A stretch of 64,000 bases of DNA from assembly GCA_964423505.1 (NCBI GenBank), contig CAYREX010000002.1, forward strand, positions 124,001 to 188,000, written 5' to 3'. The position numbers and the translations under genes are program-made. The stretch is from CAYREX01 sp964423505 (GTDB lineage: Bacteria > Fermentibacterota > Fermentibacteria > Fermentibacterales > JCC-6). This document shows positions 8,672-17,718 of the stretch, one piece after another (position 1 is the stretch's first letter; each line of letters begins with the position of its first letter). Below the pieces are notes generated by a model. The model was given only the letters and a program-made list of their open reading frames with translations. It searched no databases and was not told the DNA's origin.

Positions 8672-9413
8672 CTTCAAGGTCCTCCACCACCGCTAGTGAT
8701 CTCAGTCTCAGTCGCACGCCCATGTGAGCCTGGGCGAATTCCCTCATTATCTCCAGGGACTCCCGGAATCCGCCCTTCCACAGCCTGAGCCTCTCCATAG
8801 AGGCCAGGTCGGTCCTCCTGGACATGCGCACGAAGGAGAGGAAGCCGGCCGGGACCCGTCCGGGCCCTCCGGCTCCGCAGTCCCGGCAGAGCACTCCGCC
8901 GGAGAGGCCGTCCCATGCTGCGGAATCGGCCGCGTCGGCGCCGCAGCGGGTGCAGCGGTCGACCTCCATGGCAAGCCCCGACAGCCTCAGCAGCCTCTCG
9001 ATGCCGGAACATAACACCGGCCAGTACGGCCCGCCCGAGGCAAGCCCGGAAAGCACCCCGCCCAGCAGGTGGAACATCGGCTGCGAGGGCACGCTGCCGC
9101 TCACCGTTACCAGCATCCACTCCGCGAAGAGGCAGGCGTGGGCGAACGCCAGCGGGTCGGACCTGAGCGGCTCGTAGTGCTGCAGTACGTCGACGTCCGT
9201 TACGGTGTCCAGCTCCCGGCCCTCCCTGCGGGAGTAGCCGACCCTGACCAGGGAGAACTGCTCCAGCCTGCCGTAGAAGGGGCTCTTCGGCCTGAGAGCT
9301 CCCTTTGCCATGCCCGACATCCGGCCGTGGTCCAGGGAGTAGAGGGTCAGTATGAGGGAGGACTCGCTCCACCTGACCCGCCTCAGGACGAAAGCCTCGG
9401 TGAACCCCCTCAA
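8661..9413 (-). CDS. recO: DNA repair protein RecO
   Basis: Recombination mediator that acts with RecF and RecR to load RecA on gapped DNA. The N-terminal OB-fold begins with TEAFVLRRVRWSESSLILTLYS, as in RecO. A four-Cys zinc motif (CTRC then CRDC, about residues 158-178) is present. Length 250 is normal. The start TTG at 9413 is taken from alignment with the usual RecO N-terminus; I see no strong Shine-Dalgarno before it. Sits between the CBS-domain gene and glyS in one minus-strand operon. Confidence 0.9.
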   Translation of the reverse strand: MRGFTEAFVLRRVRWSESSLILTLYSLDHGRMSGMAKGALRPKSPFYGRLEQFSLVRVGYSRREGRELDTVTDVDVLQHYEPLRSDPLAFAHACLFAEWMLVTVSGSVPSQPMFHLLGGVLSGLASGGPYWPVLCSGIERLLRLSGLAMEVDRCTRCGADAADSAAWDGLSGGVLCRDCGAGGPGRVPAGFLSFVRMSRRTDLASMERLRLWKGGFRESLEIMREFAQAHMGVRLRLRSLAVVEDLEDDR

Positions 9414-9473
9414 GGCGCGATCAGGGGCGCCCGGCCCGGAGAGCCTCCGGCCCCGGCCGGGGAGAGCGGGCGG

Positions 9474-10691
9474 CTAGCCATCCGGGTCGGCCGACTCCTC
9501 GACCCGCGCCGCCCTCACCAGGAGTATCCTCTGGGCCCTCACCTTCTCCACGGTGAACTCGAGTCCCTCCAGGACGACGCTCTCACCGGGCCTGGGTATC
9601 TTGCCCAGCGCCTGGTAGAGCATGCCCGCCAGGGTCTCGACGTCCTCTCCGGAGAAGGAGGTCCCCAGGAGGTCGTTCAGGTCGTCCAGCGGCAGCCTGG
9701 CGTCCAGCCTGTACGCCCCCCGGCCTATGGACTGGACGAGGAGCGACTCCTTGTCGTACTCGTCCAGGATCTCACCGAAGACTTCCTCGAGGATGTCCTC
9801 GATGGTGACCAGGCCGGCCGTTCCGCCGTACTCGTCCACCACCACCGCCATGTGTATGCGATGCTTCTGGAACTCCCTCAGCAGCTCGTCGATGCGCTTG
9901 TACTCCGGGACGAAGTATGCCTCCCGCAGCAGGTCCTCCAGCACGAACCTCCCGCTGCCGCCCGAGATGAATGCCAGGAGGTCCTTGGCGTAGAGCACGC
10001 CCACTATGTCGTCTATCTTCTCCCTGTATACCGGTATCCGGGAGTGACCCGCCCTGCGGACCTGCCTGACCACCTGCTCCAGGTCATCCTGCAGCTCCAC
10101 GCAGACCATGTCTATCCTGGGCACCATGACCTCCCTGACTATTGTGTCGGAGAAGTCGATGATGCTGTCCATGAGCTGCTGCTCCTTCTCGAACTCCCCG
10201 GGGTCCCCCTTCTCCCGCCTGCGCTCCAGCCATATCACGTCCGGCGGCGTGACCAGCCAGCCCGAGTCCTCGAGCTGCTTCTCGCCCTGGGTCGTCCTCA
10301 CCAGGAGAGCGGGGAGGGCGAAGACCAGCCTGATGACTGAGTAGGGATACCTGAGGATCCTCATCCAGGTGTCCGGCGCGGCCCCCACCAGCAGGGAGGG
10401 CATTATCTCGCCGAGCAGGAGCACCAGGAGGGCGAGGATGACCACCGCTGCCCAGGCGGGCACGGAGAGGAGGGGGGCCAGGCCGCCTCCGACGAGCACG
10501 GCCCCCGCGCCGCAGAGCAGGAGCCCGGTGAACCTCGCTATCCAGAGTATCCGCAGGTCGAGCAGGGCGGCCTTCCTGCGCTCTGAGGTGTCCCTCCCCT
10601 TGCCCTGCACCATCTCCGGCAGGCAGGAGCGTACCCCGGAGGAGAGGAACAGGGTCAGGAAGCCGGCCGCCAGCACCAGGGGCCCGGTCAT
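9474..10691 (-). CDS. CorC/HlyC (CNNM)-type membrane protein with CBS pair
   Basis: Membrane protein of the CNNM/CorB family, linked to magnesium or other divalent-cation export. The first about 135 residues hold hydrophobic membrane segments (for example WAAVVILALLVLLLGEIMPSLLV). Two CBS domains follow (MVPRIDMVCVE start, then RIHMAVVVDEYGGTAGLVTIEDILEEVFGEI), then a CorC_HlyC C-terminal domain. Length 405. It begins four bases inside ybeY (ATGA overlap). In many bacteria this gene accompanies phoH, ybeY and recO, as here. Confidence 0.9.
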   Translation of the reverse strand: MTGPLVLAAGFLTLFLSSGVRSCLPEMVQGKGRDTSERRKAALLDLRILWIARFTGLLLCGAGAVLVGGGLAPLLSVPAWAAVVILALLVLLLGEIMPSLLVGAAPDTWMRILRYPYSVIRLVFALPALLVRTTQGEKQLEDSGWLVTPPDVIWLERRREKGDPGEFEKEQQLMDSIIDFSDTIVREVMVPRIDMVCVELQDDLEQVVRQVRRAGHSRIPVYREKIDDIVGVLYAKDLLAFISGGSGRFVLEDLLREAYFVPEYKRIDELLREFQKHRIHMAVVVDEYGGTAGLVTIEDILEEVFGEILDEYDKESLLVQSIGRGAYRLDARLPLDDLNDLLGTSFSGEDVETLAGMLYQALGKIPRPGESVVLEGLEFTVEKVRAQRILLVRAARVEESADPDG

Positions 10692-11089
10692 ACTCCTCCA
10701 CCCCCTTCGGCCCGCTCGAGCATGAGGTCGAGGATGCGGCCGGTCTCCTCCTCCATCCTGGCGTGCGTCTCCTCCTCGTGGTGCGTGTAGCCGGAGAGGT
10801 GGAGGTAGCCGTGGGCTATCCTGTGGAGGAGCCTGGAGAGGGGGGGAGCGAGCCTGCCGTTCACGTATACCGTACCCTCGGGGAAGGCCCCTCCCGGCTC
10901 CGAGAGGTCGAAGCTGAGGACCTCCGCAGGCCTGTCGACGTGACGGAACCTGGAGTTGAGGACGCGCATCGTCCCCGGGTCGGTGACCACGACCTCCACC
11001 GCGCCGGGGAGGTCCACCGAGAGCGCCCGCTCCAGCTCCCCGCCGTCGAAGGCCGGACGGTCAAGCTGCACCACCGGCTCACACGGCAC
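10688..11089 (-). CDS. ybeY: Endoribonuclease YbeY (16S rRNA maturation)
   Basis: Metal-dependent RNase needed for 16S rRNA 3' processing and ribosome quality control. The zinc-binding signature HGYLHLSGYTH is near residues 93-103 (consensus HGxLHLxGYDH; Thr replaces the usual Asp). RHVDRPAEVLSFDL earlier is also typical. Length 133 is a little short. It starts with GTG at 11089, inside the end of the HD-protein gene (11-base overlap). Confidence 0.92.
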   Translation of the reverse strand: MPCEPVVQLDRPAFDGGELERALSVDLPGAVEVVVTDPGTMRVLNSRFRHVDRPAEVLSFDLSEPGGAFPEGTVYVNGRLAPPLSRLLHRIAHGYLHLSGYTHHEEETHARMEEETGRILDLMLERAEGGGGV

Positions 11090-13112
11090 CGGCGCCGCCG
11101 CTCTCCGGGAAGTCGTCCACCCTCTTGTGGTACGCCCCCTCGATGATGTTGGTGAACACCTCCGCCAGGGTCTTCAGGTTGCCCCTGGTCAGCCGGCAGT
11201 CGTCCAGCTCCCCCTCCAGGTCCTTCTCCTCTATCACCCGGCTCACCACCCCGGCGACCTCGTCCGCCGAGCCGAGGTTCTTCGTGGCAGAGGCGACCTG
11301 GTCGGCCAGCATGACTATGGCGGCCTCGACGGAGGTCGGTTTCGGACCCGGATAGCGGAACTCGGACTCGTCCACCGAGTCGGGGTCGGCCGCCTCGGAG
11401 AGGGCGGCCCGGTAGAAGTACCGCACCAGGCTGGTCCCGTGGTGCTGCCGGACGATGTCCACCACCGACAGGGGCAGCTTGGCCTTCTCCGCCATCTCCA
11501 CGCCGTTTGCGGCATGCTCGATGATGATCCTGGCGCTCTCCCAGGGGCTCAGGTCCTCATGGGGGCTCGGCTCGTCCCGCTGGTTCTCGATGAAGTACTC
11601 CGGTCTCTTCATCTTGCCCAGGTCGTGGAAGTAGCCGCCGGCCGACGCGAGGGTCGACCACGCGCCTATGGCCTCTGCGCCCTGCCCGGCCAGCTCCGAC
11701 ACCATCTGGGAGTGGTTCCAGGAGCCGGGGGCGACCTCCCGCATGCGCTTCAGTAGCGGGTGGTCGGTCCTGTTGACCTCATCGATGGAGAGGGCAGTAT
11801 AGACGCCGAACAGCTTCTCCATGGGGAAGAGCATGGCGCTTGCCGCGCCCACTCCGACGACCGGGGCGAGGAGCAGCTCGAGCATGGATATCGGCATGGA
11901 GACGGTCTGTATGGAGGAATGGAGCATCTCCAGGAGCAGGAAGACGCCCATCCCGACCAGCGCCGCCAGGGCGGCCGCGGTGGGGATGCTGCTCCTGCTC
12001 CGCACGTCCCAGGCGGTCATGGCGGCCAGCGTGCCGGAGGCGAGCGTTACGAGGGTCACGGAGAAGGGGTGCGGGTGGGCGAGGCCCACGGCCAGGCTGA
12101 ACAGAACCGTCATGAAGAAAGCGTCCCGCCTGTGGAAGAAGATGCTGGTCAGGGCCGCCCCGAAGGTCACGAGGGTTGCGTAGGGGAATCCGTAGGCCTC
12201 CCTGAGGGCCAGCCAGAGGACGCCGGTGGAGAGCAGGGCGATGAGCCAGATGCTGCCCAGGAGGAGGGAGCGGTTCACCGCCTCCCATGTCTCCGTCATC
12301 AGCTCCCTGACGTAGATGATGCCCAGGGCGAGCAGGAGGGCTCCCAGCAGCAGGACCGCGATGCCCCTGGCGGTGTCTCCCCCGTCTCCACCGGAGTCCC
12401 GCAGCGCTCCGAGCAACTCCACCGTCCTGGCGGTTGCCGGCTCGCCCGCCTCCAGCAGGACGCTCCCGGCGGTTATCAGCGTGTCGGTCGTGCCGAGCGA
12501 GCCCACCACCGCCTCGGTCCTCGCCTGCCTGGCGGAGTCGTCGGGGACGAGGTTGGGCTCGAGCACCTCGCGCATCTCCTCTACACTGCCCGCGCCGATG
12601 TCCCAGCGGCCCAGGCTGCTCTCCAGCAGCTCACCGACCTCCTGGAGCTCGTTCAGGTCCACCAGGGACCTGTCCTGCGTGGTGCCGCCGGAGAGTAGGA
12701 CCACATCGTCTCCCTGGTAGCGCTCCCTGACCCGGGAGAGGGAGAATACCCCCGGGTCTTCGTAAAGGCTGCCCAGCTCGCCGAGGATGCCCGCGGTGAA
12801 CTGGGAGTCGGCCACCGCATCCATCAGCATCGTCGAGAGCCGGGACCTCATCTCCTCCCAGGCGCCCTCCTCCCTCCGCAGGTAGACCGGGACGTTCTCC
12901 CTGGCCACGCTCTCGTGGTAGGCCTGCTCCTCCGGAGAGAAGGGCACCTCGAAGTCCACGGGGGCGACCAGGTCCCTCGAGAGCTCCTTCCCGGGGACGA
13001 GCTCCAGGTCAACCACCTGCGTCTCGGGCATGAAGAGGAAGTAGTAGGCGGCGAGGAAGGCCACCGTGCCCATCGCGTAGGCGAGAGTCCTCTTCAGCCG
13101 TCCGCCCCTCAC
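11079..13112 (-). CDS. 7TM-HD phosphohydrolase, PgpH/YqfF family
   Basis: Membrane-bound cyclic-di-AMP phosphodiesterase family protein of 677 residues. A short N-terminal membrane anchor leads to an extracellular 7TMR-HDED-type domain, then about seven membrane segments (residues about 245-440), then a cytoplasmic HD domain with WNHSQMVSELA, YFHDLGKMKRPEYF and IVRQHHGTSLVRYFY, giving the metal-binding His/Asp set. Its position between phoH and ybeY is the widespread arrangement. The 5' end overlaps phoH by four bases. Confidence 0.92.
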   Translation of the reverse strand: MRGGRLKRTLAYAMGTVAFLAAYYFLFMPETQVVDLELVPGKELSRDLVAPVDFEVPFSPEEQAYHESVARENVPVYLRREEGAWEEMRSRLSTMLMDAVADSQFTAGILGELGSLYEDPGVFSLSRVRERYQGDDVVLLSGGTTQDRSLVDLNELQEVGELLESSLGRWDIGAGSVEEMREVLEPNLVPDDSARQARTEAVVGSLGTTDTLITAGSVLLEAGEPATARTVELLGALRDSGGDGGDTARGIAVLLLGALLLALGIIYVRELMTETWEAVNRSLLLGSIWLIALLSTGVLWLALREAYGFPYATLVTFGAALTSIFFHRRDAFFMTVLFSLAVGLAHPHPFSVTLVTLASGTLAAMTAWDVRSRSSIPTAAALAALVGMGVFLLLEMLHSSIQTVSMPISMLELLLAPVVGVGAASAMLFPMEKLFGVYTALSIDEVNRTDHPLLKRMREVAPGSWNHSQMVSELAGQGAEAIGAWSTLASAGGYFHDLGKMKRPEYFIENQRDEPSPHEDLSPWESARIIIEHAANGVEMAEKAKLPLSVVDIVRQHHGTSLVRYFYRAALSEAADPDSVDESEFRYPGPKPTSVEAAIVMLADQVASATKNLGSADEVAGVVSRVIEEKDLEGELDDCRLTRGNLKTLAEVFTNIIEGAYHKRVDDFPESGGAGAV

Positions 13113-14059
13113 GTTGCCGGACCTCCTCCCAGTGCCTCCTCGAAGGCGGTGATGATACGCTGGACCAGCGGATGCCTCACTACGTCCTGCTGGTCCAGCC
13201 GGACGAAGTCGACGCCGGGTATGCCGGAGAGAATGCCCGGCATCCTGACCAGGCCGGAGGACTCCGGAGGGCGCAGGTCTATCTGGGTGATGTCGCCGGT
13301 TATGACCGCCCTGGACCGGTACCCCAGCCTGGTGAGGAACATCTTCATCTGGGTAACCGTTGTGTTCTGGGCCTCGTCGAGCACTATGAAGGCGTTGTTC
13401 AGGGTTCTACCCCTCATGTAGGCCAGGGGGGCGACCTCGATGACCCTGTTGTCCATGGAGCGGCGGACCCTTGCCGGTGTGAGGGTATCGTCCAGGGCGT
13501 CGTAGACCGGCTTGAGGTAGGGGTCTATCTTCTGCTGGAGATCCCCAGGCAGGAAGCCGAGGCTCTCGCCGGCCTCCACGGCCGGCCTGGAGATGATGAT
13601 GCGGTCGACCTCCCCCTCGCTCATCGCCGCAACTGCGCTGGCCACCGCCAGGAAGGTCTTGCCCGTACCGGCGGGGCCGATGCAGAAGACCACCTCCGAA
13701 TCGCCCATGGCCCTCAGGTACCTCTCCTGGCCGGCGGTCTTCGGGATTATCCTCCCGGCCCTGCCCGGTACCGAGAGCTCCAGCGAGCGGTCGTGGGAGT
13801 CGGGGAAGCCCATGGCGGCGTCGAGGCTGTGCGGGCTGAGGCCGCCGGAGACCTCGATCTCGTGCCTGAGGCGCGAGATCACCGCCATCCCCCTGTCGAC
13901 GGCAGCGCTCTCCCCCGACAGCAGGAGCCTGCCGTCGCGGTAGACGGCGGATATGCCGAGGCCTTCGCATATCTTCCTGAGATTGGCGTCCTGCGGCCCG
14001 AACAGCTTGCCGGCCACCTCCGCGGAGAGCGGTGCGCCGGACTCGGATGTATCAGGCAT
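13109..14059 (-). CDS. phoH: PhoH-family ATPase
   Basis: PhoH-like protein with an N-terminal KH-like segment (about residues 20-100) and a P-loop ATPase domain: Walker A GPAGTGKT, then IIISRPAVEAGESLGFLPGD, and Walker B FIVLDEAQN. Thought to act in RNA metabolism together with YbeY. An open frame continues about 100 codons upstream, but that part is the out-of-frame shadow of the LysM gene and has non-protein-like composition. I therefore start at ATG 14059, giving 316 residues, the usual size. A hairpin at 14094-14138 separates it from the LysM gene. Confidence 0.92.
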   Translation of the reverse strand: MPDTSESGAPLSAEVAGKLFGPQDANLRKICEGLGISAVYRDGRLLLSGESAAVDRGMAVISRLRHEIEVSGGLSPHSLDAAMGFPDSHDRSLELSVPGRAGRIIPKTAGQERYLRAMGDSEVVFCIGPAGTGKTFLAVASAVAAMSEGEVDRIIISRPAVEAGESLGFLPGDLQQKIDPYLKPVYDALDDTLTPARVRRSMDNRVIEVAPLAYMRGRTLNNAFIVLDEAQNTTVTQMKMFLTRLGYRSRAVITGDITQIDLRPPESSGLVRMPGILSGIPGVDFVRLDQQDVVRHPLVQRIITAFEEALGGGPAT

Positions 14060-14093
14060 GGAGGCTTTCAGTGAAGGGTCTGACTCAGACAGG

Positions 14094-14138
14094 GAGACCC
14101 CCCGCCTCGCGGCGGAGAGCCTCCCTGCGCGGGGTCTC
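14094..14138 (-). terminator. Hairpin between LysM gene and phoH
   Basis: GAGACCCC at 14094-14101 pairs perfectly with GGGGTCTC at 14131-14138, with a smaller GC-rich stem inside. It begins just after the LysM gene ends, so it may stop transcription before phoH. No run of T follows it in either direction, so termination efficiency is uncertain. Confidence 0.5.
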
Positions 14139-14141
14139 GAT

Positions 14142-14816
14142 CTAGCGTGACCCGCCCATGCCGGCGGTGCGCGGTACGTCCAGCACCTGGCCGGGGTAGA
14201 TGAGGTTCGGGTCGCTGATGATGCCGCTGTTGGCCTCGTACAGCATCGGCCACATGCCCCTGTCGCCGTAGACCACCGGATAGCCGGCGATCTTGCCGAG
14301 GTAGTCCCCCTCGATGACGGTGTAGGAGCTGACCATCGGCACCGGAACCCAGAGGTAGTCACCGGCGTAGATGAGGTCCGGGTCGCTTATCGTGTCGCTG
14401 TTGCGCTCGTAGATAAGCGGCCACTGGGTGCCGTCGCCGTAGTAGTAGTGGTAGGAGGCGATGAGCCAGAGGCTCTCACCCTCCATGATGAGGTGCTGCA
14501 CGCCGGCGTTGCGCAGGCGGTTGACCTCTGCGCGGAGGGCGTTGATCTCGGCGGTGAGCGAGGCGACCTGCGCCTCGAGGGCATCCCTCTGCTCGCGCAG
14601 CGGCATGACCTGCGGCTCCAGCTCGGCTATCCGCTCGTCCGCGACGGCCTTCCTCCACTCCCAGTAGGCTATCTGGAGGTGGATGTCGTCGTCGCCCATG
14701 GCCTCGATCTCGTCCTGCGAGTACTGCGAGAGCTCCTCGGCGGTCCAGGTCTCGGCGAGAGCCGTGGACGCAAGGCCGAGGCACAGCATCAAAGCTATCG
14801 TAAGCGTACGCTTCAT
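14142..14816 (-). CDS. Secreted coiled-coil protein with two LysM domains
   Basis: Predicted periplasmic or cell-wall-bound protein. A signal peptide ends near residue 21 (TALA). A coiled-coil region (about 45-103, with leucine/alanine heptads) leads to two LysM-type peptidoglycan-binding repeats at about 105-160 and 162-215. Each has the pattern ending in NSDTISDPDLIYAGDYLWVP or NSGIISDPNLIYPGQVLDVP. Length 224. It follows the small coiled-coil lipoprotein by 20 bases, and both have similar heptad composition, which suggests a shared envelope job, perhaps tethering membrane to wall (inference). Confidence 0.88.
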   Translation of the reverse strand: MKRTLTIALMLCLGLASTALAETWTAEELSQYSQDEIEAMGDDDIHLQIAYWEWRKAVADERIAELEPQVMPLREQRDALEAQVASLTAEINALRAEVNRLRNAGVQHLIMEGESLWLIASYHYYYGDGTQWPLIYERNSDTISDPDLIYAGDYLWVPVPMVSSYTVIEGDYLGKIAGYPVVYGDRGMWPMLYEANSGIISDPNLIYPGQVLDVPRTAGMGGSR

Positions 14817-14835
14817 GATACTTCCCCTTCCCTTG

Positions 14836-15108
14836 CTATCGGCTTGTGCCGCCGAGTGCGTAGTACTCCTCCTGCAGCTCGGCCAGCTCGGCCTCGAGAG
14901 CTGCTACTTCTGCCTCCAGCTCGGCGATCTCGCCTGGAAGGCTCGCGAGCTCGGCCTCGAGCGCGTCGGCCCTGGCTTCAGCGGCGAGAGCCGCCTCCCT
15001 GGCCTCGTCCCTGGCCTGGATCTCCTCTGCGCTCGGCCCGCAGGCCGCGAAGAGCAGAGTCACGCTCAGGAGTCCAAGACAGAACAGTCCTGTTCTGGTC
15101 TTGAGCAT
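14836..15108 (-). CDS. Small coiled-coil lipoprotein (Lpp-like)
   Basis: A 90-residue lipoprotein: signal peptide with lipobox LFAAC, then an almost continuous Ala/Glu/Leu coiled coil (ALEAELASLPGEIAELEAEV region) and a short C-terminal tail. It resembles the design of Braun-type lipoproteins but ends in GGTSR, not the Lys used for peptidoglycan linkage in Lpp, so covalent attachment is not supported. I start at ATG 15108, eight bases after GGAGG; an ATG eight codons earlier has no site. It precedes the LysM gene. Confidence 0.8.
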   Translation of the reverse strand: MLKTRTGLFCLGLLSVTLLFAACGPSAEEIQARDEAREAALAAEARADALEAELASLPGEIAELEAEVAALEAELAELQEEYYALGGTSR

Positions 15109-15268
15109 ACCTGGCACCTCCTCTCGATTCACGCGTTCGAACGCTGTCTTCCTTCGGTCTTCGTTGCTCTCGGATGTTTAGGGTATCCCCCCCGCTCGCC
15201 TCCGTGCGGCGCATCCGCCACACTCGGGCAATCTAATATAGAAGCTTAACCACACAGGTCCAGATGCG

Positions 15269-15679
15269 TCAAGAACCTCGACCAGCCCGGCCTGTGCGGT
15301 TCCTCCCGTGCTTCTCTCCGGCCCTCCTCCCGCGTGAATATAGCAGGAAGGCGACCGACAGTCCCACGAGGTCTGCGAGCAGGTCCAGGGCGGAGCAGTC
15401 CCTTCCGGGGACCATGCTCTGGTGCAGCTCGTCCAGCACAGCCCAGGAGACCCCGGCGGCCAGAAGGACCCCGTGGCGTACCGACCATCGCCTGGAGCGG
15501 TCCGCGTTGAGGGCGAGGGTGATGCCCAGGAGAGCGAACACGACCGCGTGGAAGACCTTGTCCTGCATCGGGAAGAGGGGAGGCACGGCGTCCAGCGAGG
15601 GCTGGTCGCTCAGGTAGAAGATGCCGCCGGCCACGATGACGGGCAGCGCCCACCTCACAGGAGCCGGGAGACGGCTCAC
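15269..15679 (-). CDS. VanZ-like membrane protein
   Basis: A 136-residue membrane protein with four hydrophobic segments and the VanZ-family pattern: FYLSDQP near the first helix, DKVFHAVVFALLG in the middle and LDELHQSMVPGRDCSALDLLADLVG. The start is GTG at 15679, which overlaps the TGA of the GGDEF-type gene (GTGA); the longer opening upstream is an out-of-frame shadow. Function of VanZ-type proteins outside teicoplanin resistance is unclear. Confidence 0.8.
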   Translation of the reverse strand: MSRLPAPVRWALPVIVAGGIFYLSDQPSLDAVPPLFPMQDKVFHAVVFALLGITLALNADRSRRWSVRHGVLLAAGVSWAVLDELHQSMVPGRDCSALDLLADLVGLSVAFLLYSRGRRAGEKHGRNRTGRAGRGS

Positions 15680-17718
15680 CTCCCTGACTCCCTGGCCGCG
15701 GTTCGGCCGAGCGGCCGGAGGACCATGCCGCCGGGACCGGACTCCCTGGCCCTGGCCAGGGCCTCCTCCGCTGCCGGGATGAGCCTCAGTACGTCCCTGT
15801 CGGTCCTCGTGTAGCTGCCCCCGATGGAGACGCTCATCTCGATGCCCCCGCTCTTCTCGTCGTCGTAGGGCCACCCCAGCGCCTCGGAGACCCTCAGGGC
15901 CACCGCCTCCAGCTCGGCCATGTCCGCGCCCGGGAGGCAGATGGCGAAGCCGTCGGGGCCGGACCTGGCGAAGAGGGAGTTGTCCGGTATGCTTCTGCGG
16001 AGCCGGTCGGCCGCCCTCTTCATCAGGGCGTCGCACTCCCGGTAGCCGAGGCTGGAGCAGAGCTCGCCGAACCGGTCGAAGTCGACGGCAAGGAGACCGA
16101 CGGAGCCGCCCCTGAGCTTCACTCCGCCGGCGAGGGGTCTCATCCGCTCCTGCAGCCAGCTCAGCCTGTGCATCCCGGTAAGCGGATCCCGCTCGGCCAT
16201 GTCGCTCTGGCGCTCGGCCATGACGGTCCTGTCCGCAGTCATCGAGGCTATCGTCGCTACCGCCGCGAGCAGCTCCTCGGTTCTCCCGTCGAACGCCTCC
16301 GGCTCGTCATGCTCGGCGATGATGACGGCGAATACCTCCCCGGACGCCATCACCGGCACCCCGAGGCAGCTCCCGGCCTCCTCCGAGTGACCGTCGCCGC
16401 TCCCGAAGGCGGTTATTCCACGTCCGCCGTCCCTCGGCCCGCTCCTCCTGCAGGGTGCGCGGTTCCTGACCACCCAGCCGGCAACCCCCTTCTCCACCGA
16501 CCAGATCCTCCTCCTGCCCCCGGTGGCCAGCGGTCCGCGCGCAGCCCATATCCGAAGGTGTCCTCCGTCCCCGTCAACATGAGCGACGGATACGGTGGCT
16601 CCGTCCAGGGCCCCGGAGAGGACCGAGGTCGCGGTGGTGACCACGGCGTTCATCCCCTCGGCGGCTGCCCCGACGAGCTCGGAGACCAGGCCGATGGCCG
16701 AGCGCTCCTCAGTCCCCCCCTCCGAGGGGTCGGCCGCCATCATGGCTGCCGCCTCTCCGAGCAGGGAGACCTCCCGGTCCGAAGGCTCACCGCCTCCATG
16801 CTCCTGCACGAGGATGCCGGCGGTCCCGGAGCTGCTCTCCCGGCCGGTCCCGGCGGAGGCCGCCAGTATCCAGACCGACCCGCCCTCACGGTGGGTCGAG
16901 CCTCCCGAGGGAGACAGCTCCGCTATCTCCTTCTCGGATTCGGCCCTTATGACCAGCGGACAGTCGGCCCCGGCCACCATCCTCGCCAGCCTGCCGTCCT
17001 GCCGAAGTGGGCGGCGGACCGCTCCCCCGGGCACGCAGGCGGTCGGGCGCAACGGCGCGCCGGCCCTCGCCCCGAGCATGCAGGTGATGTCGGCGTTCCC
17101 GGCCCGGTGGAGAAGACGAACCAGTGCGGTGCATTCGCCTCCGCCCGCGGGACGGGGCTGACTTCTGCGGAGGAGCCCCTCGCCGCCGGGCATCAGACGC
17201 TCGCGGAGGCTCGCGGTCCGCTCGGCATCCATGAGCCACTCCGCGGCGAGGCCGAACAGGAGCGGGGTCGCCAGCAGCCCGAGGGCAGGCAGCAGGCTGC
17301 CGGCCAGGGCGTCCAGGAAGGGGCCCTCGGAGTCGGTCACGGCTGCGAGCATGACGGCCAGGCAGTCCACCAGGCCGACGAGGAAACCCGTGCCCGTAGC
17401 GGAGACACCCACGGAGGGGAGGGCCACCCAGAGGAGGAGCAGGAAGTAGAAGGGGTAGAGCACGCTTGCGCCACCGCCGGTGAGGTGAACGGCCGCTATC
17501 ACGCCCAGCGTCATCCAGTAGACCGACATGCTGGAGGGCGGGTCCTCGCGGCGCCAGACGTAGAGGCCGGAGGCCAGAGCGAGCGACAGGAGCCCTCCGC
17601 CTACCAGGTAGCGCAGTGGAGGATCCATCTCCCGGGAGGCCCCGAGTACCGCCCCCGAGGCCAGTACCAGCAGTCCTCCCGCCAGGAGCATGAAGGCGGC
17701 TCCCCTGAGAGCCTTCAT
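15676..17718 (-). CDS. Membrane GAF protein with degenerate GGDEF domain
   Basis: A 680-residue sensor-like protein. About six membrane segments occupy residues 1-165, a cytoplasmic region with a GAF-like domain covers about 330-490, and a GGDEF-type domain starts with RDPLTGM near 510. The first metal Asp is kept (LLAVDFDRF), but the signature loop reads SGPDG near residues 586-590 instead of GGDEF, so the catalytic Glu and both Gly are changed. It is thus unlikely to make cyclic-di-GMP; it may bind nucleotide or act as a scaffold. The VanZ-like gene overlaps its end. Confidence 0.8.
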   Translation of the reverse strand: MKALRGAAFMLLAGGLLVLASGAVLGASREMDPPLRYLVGGGLLSLALASGLYVWRREDPPSSMSVYWMTLGVIAAVHLTGGGASVLYPFYFLLLLWVALPSVGVSATGTGFLVGLVDCLAVMLAAVTDSEGPFLDALAGSLLPALGLLATPLLFGLAAEWLMDAERTASLRERLMPGGEGLLRRSQPRPAGGGECTALVRLLHRAGNADITCMLGARAGAPLRPTACVPGGAVRRPLRQDGRLARMVAGADCPLVIRAESEKEIAELSPSGGSTHREGGSVWILAASAGTGRESSSGTAGILVQEHGGGEPSDREVSLLGEAAAMMAADPSEGGTEERSAIGLVSELVGAAAEGMNAVVTTATSVLSGALDGATVSVAHVDGDGGHLRIWAARGPLATGGRRRIWSVEKGVAGWVVRNRAPCRRSGPRDGGRGITAFGSGDGHSEEAGSCLGVPVMASGEVFAVIIAEHDEPEAFDGRTEELLAAVATIASMTADRTVMAERQSDMAERDPLTGMHRLSWLQERMRPLAGGVKLRGGSVGLLAVDFDRFGELCSSLGYRECDALMKRAADRLRRSIPDNSLFARSGPDGFAICLPGADMAELEAVALRVSEALGWPYDDEKSGGIEMSVSIGGSYTRTDRDVLRLIPAAEEALARARESGPGGMVLRPLGRTAARESGR

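Noticed and set aside
14060..14362. N-terminal extension of phoH by about 100 residues
   Set aside because: It is an out-of-frame reading of the LysM gene, rich in Ser/Thr/Arg, and PhoH proteins normally start near 14059.
15134..15150. GTTCGAAC-like sequence that could suggest a tRNA T-loop
   Set aside because: No acceptor stem, anticodon stem or CCA-like context around it.
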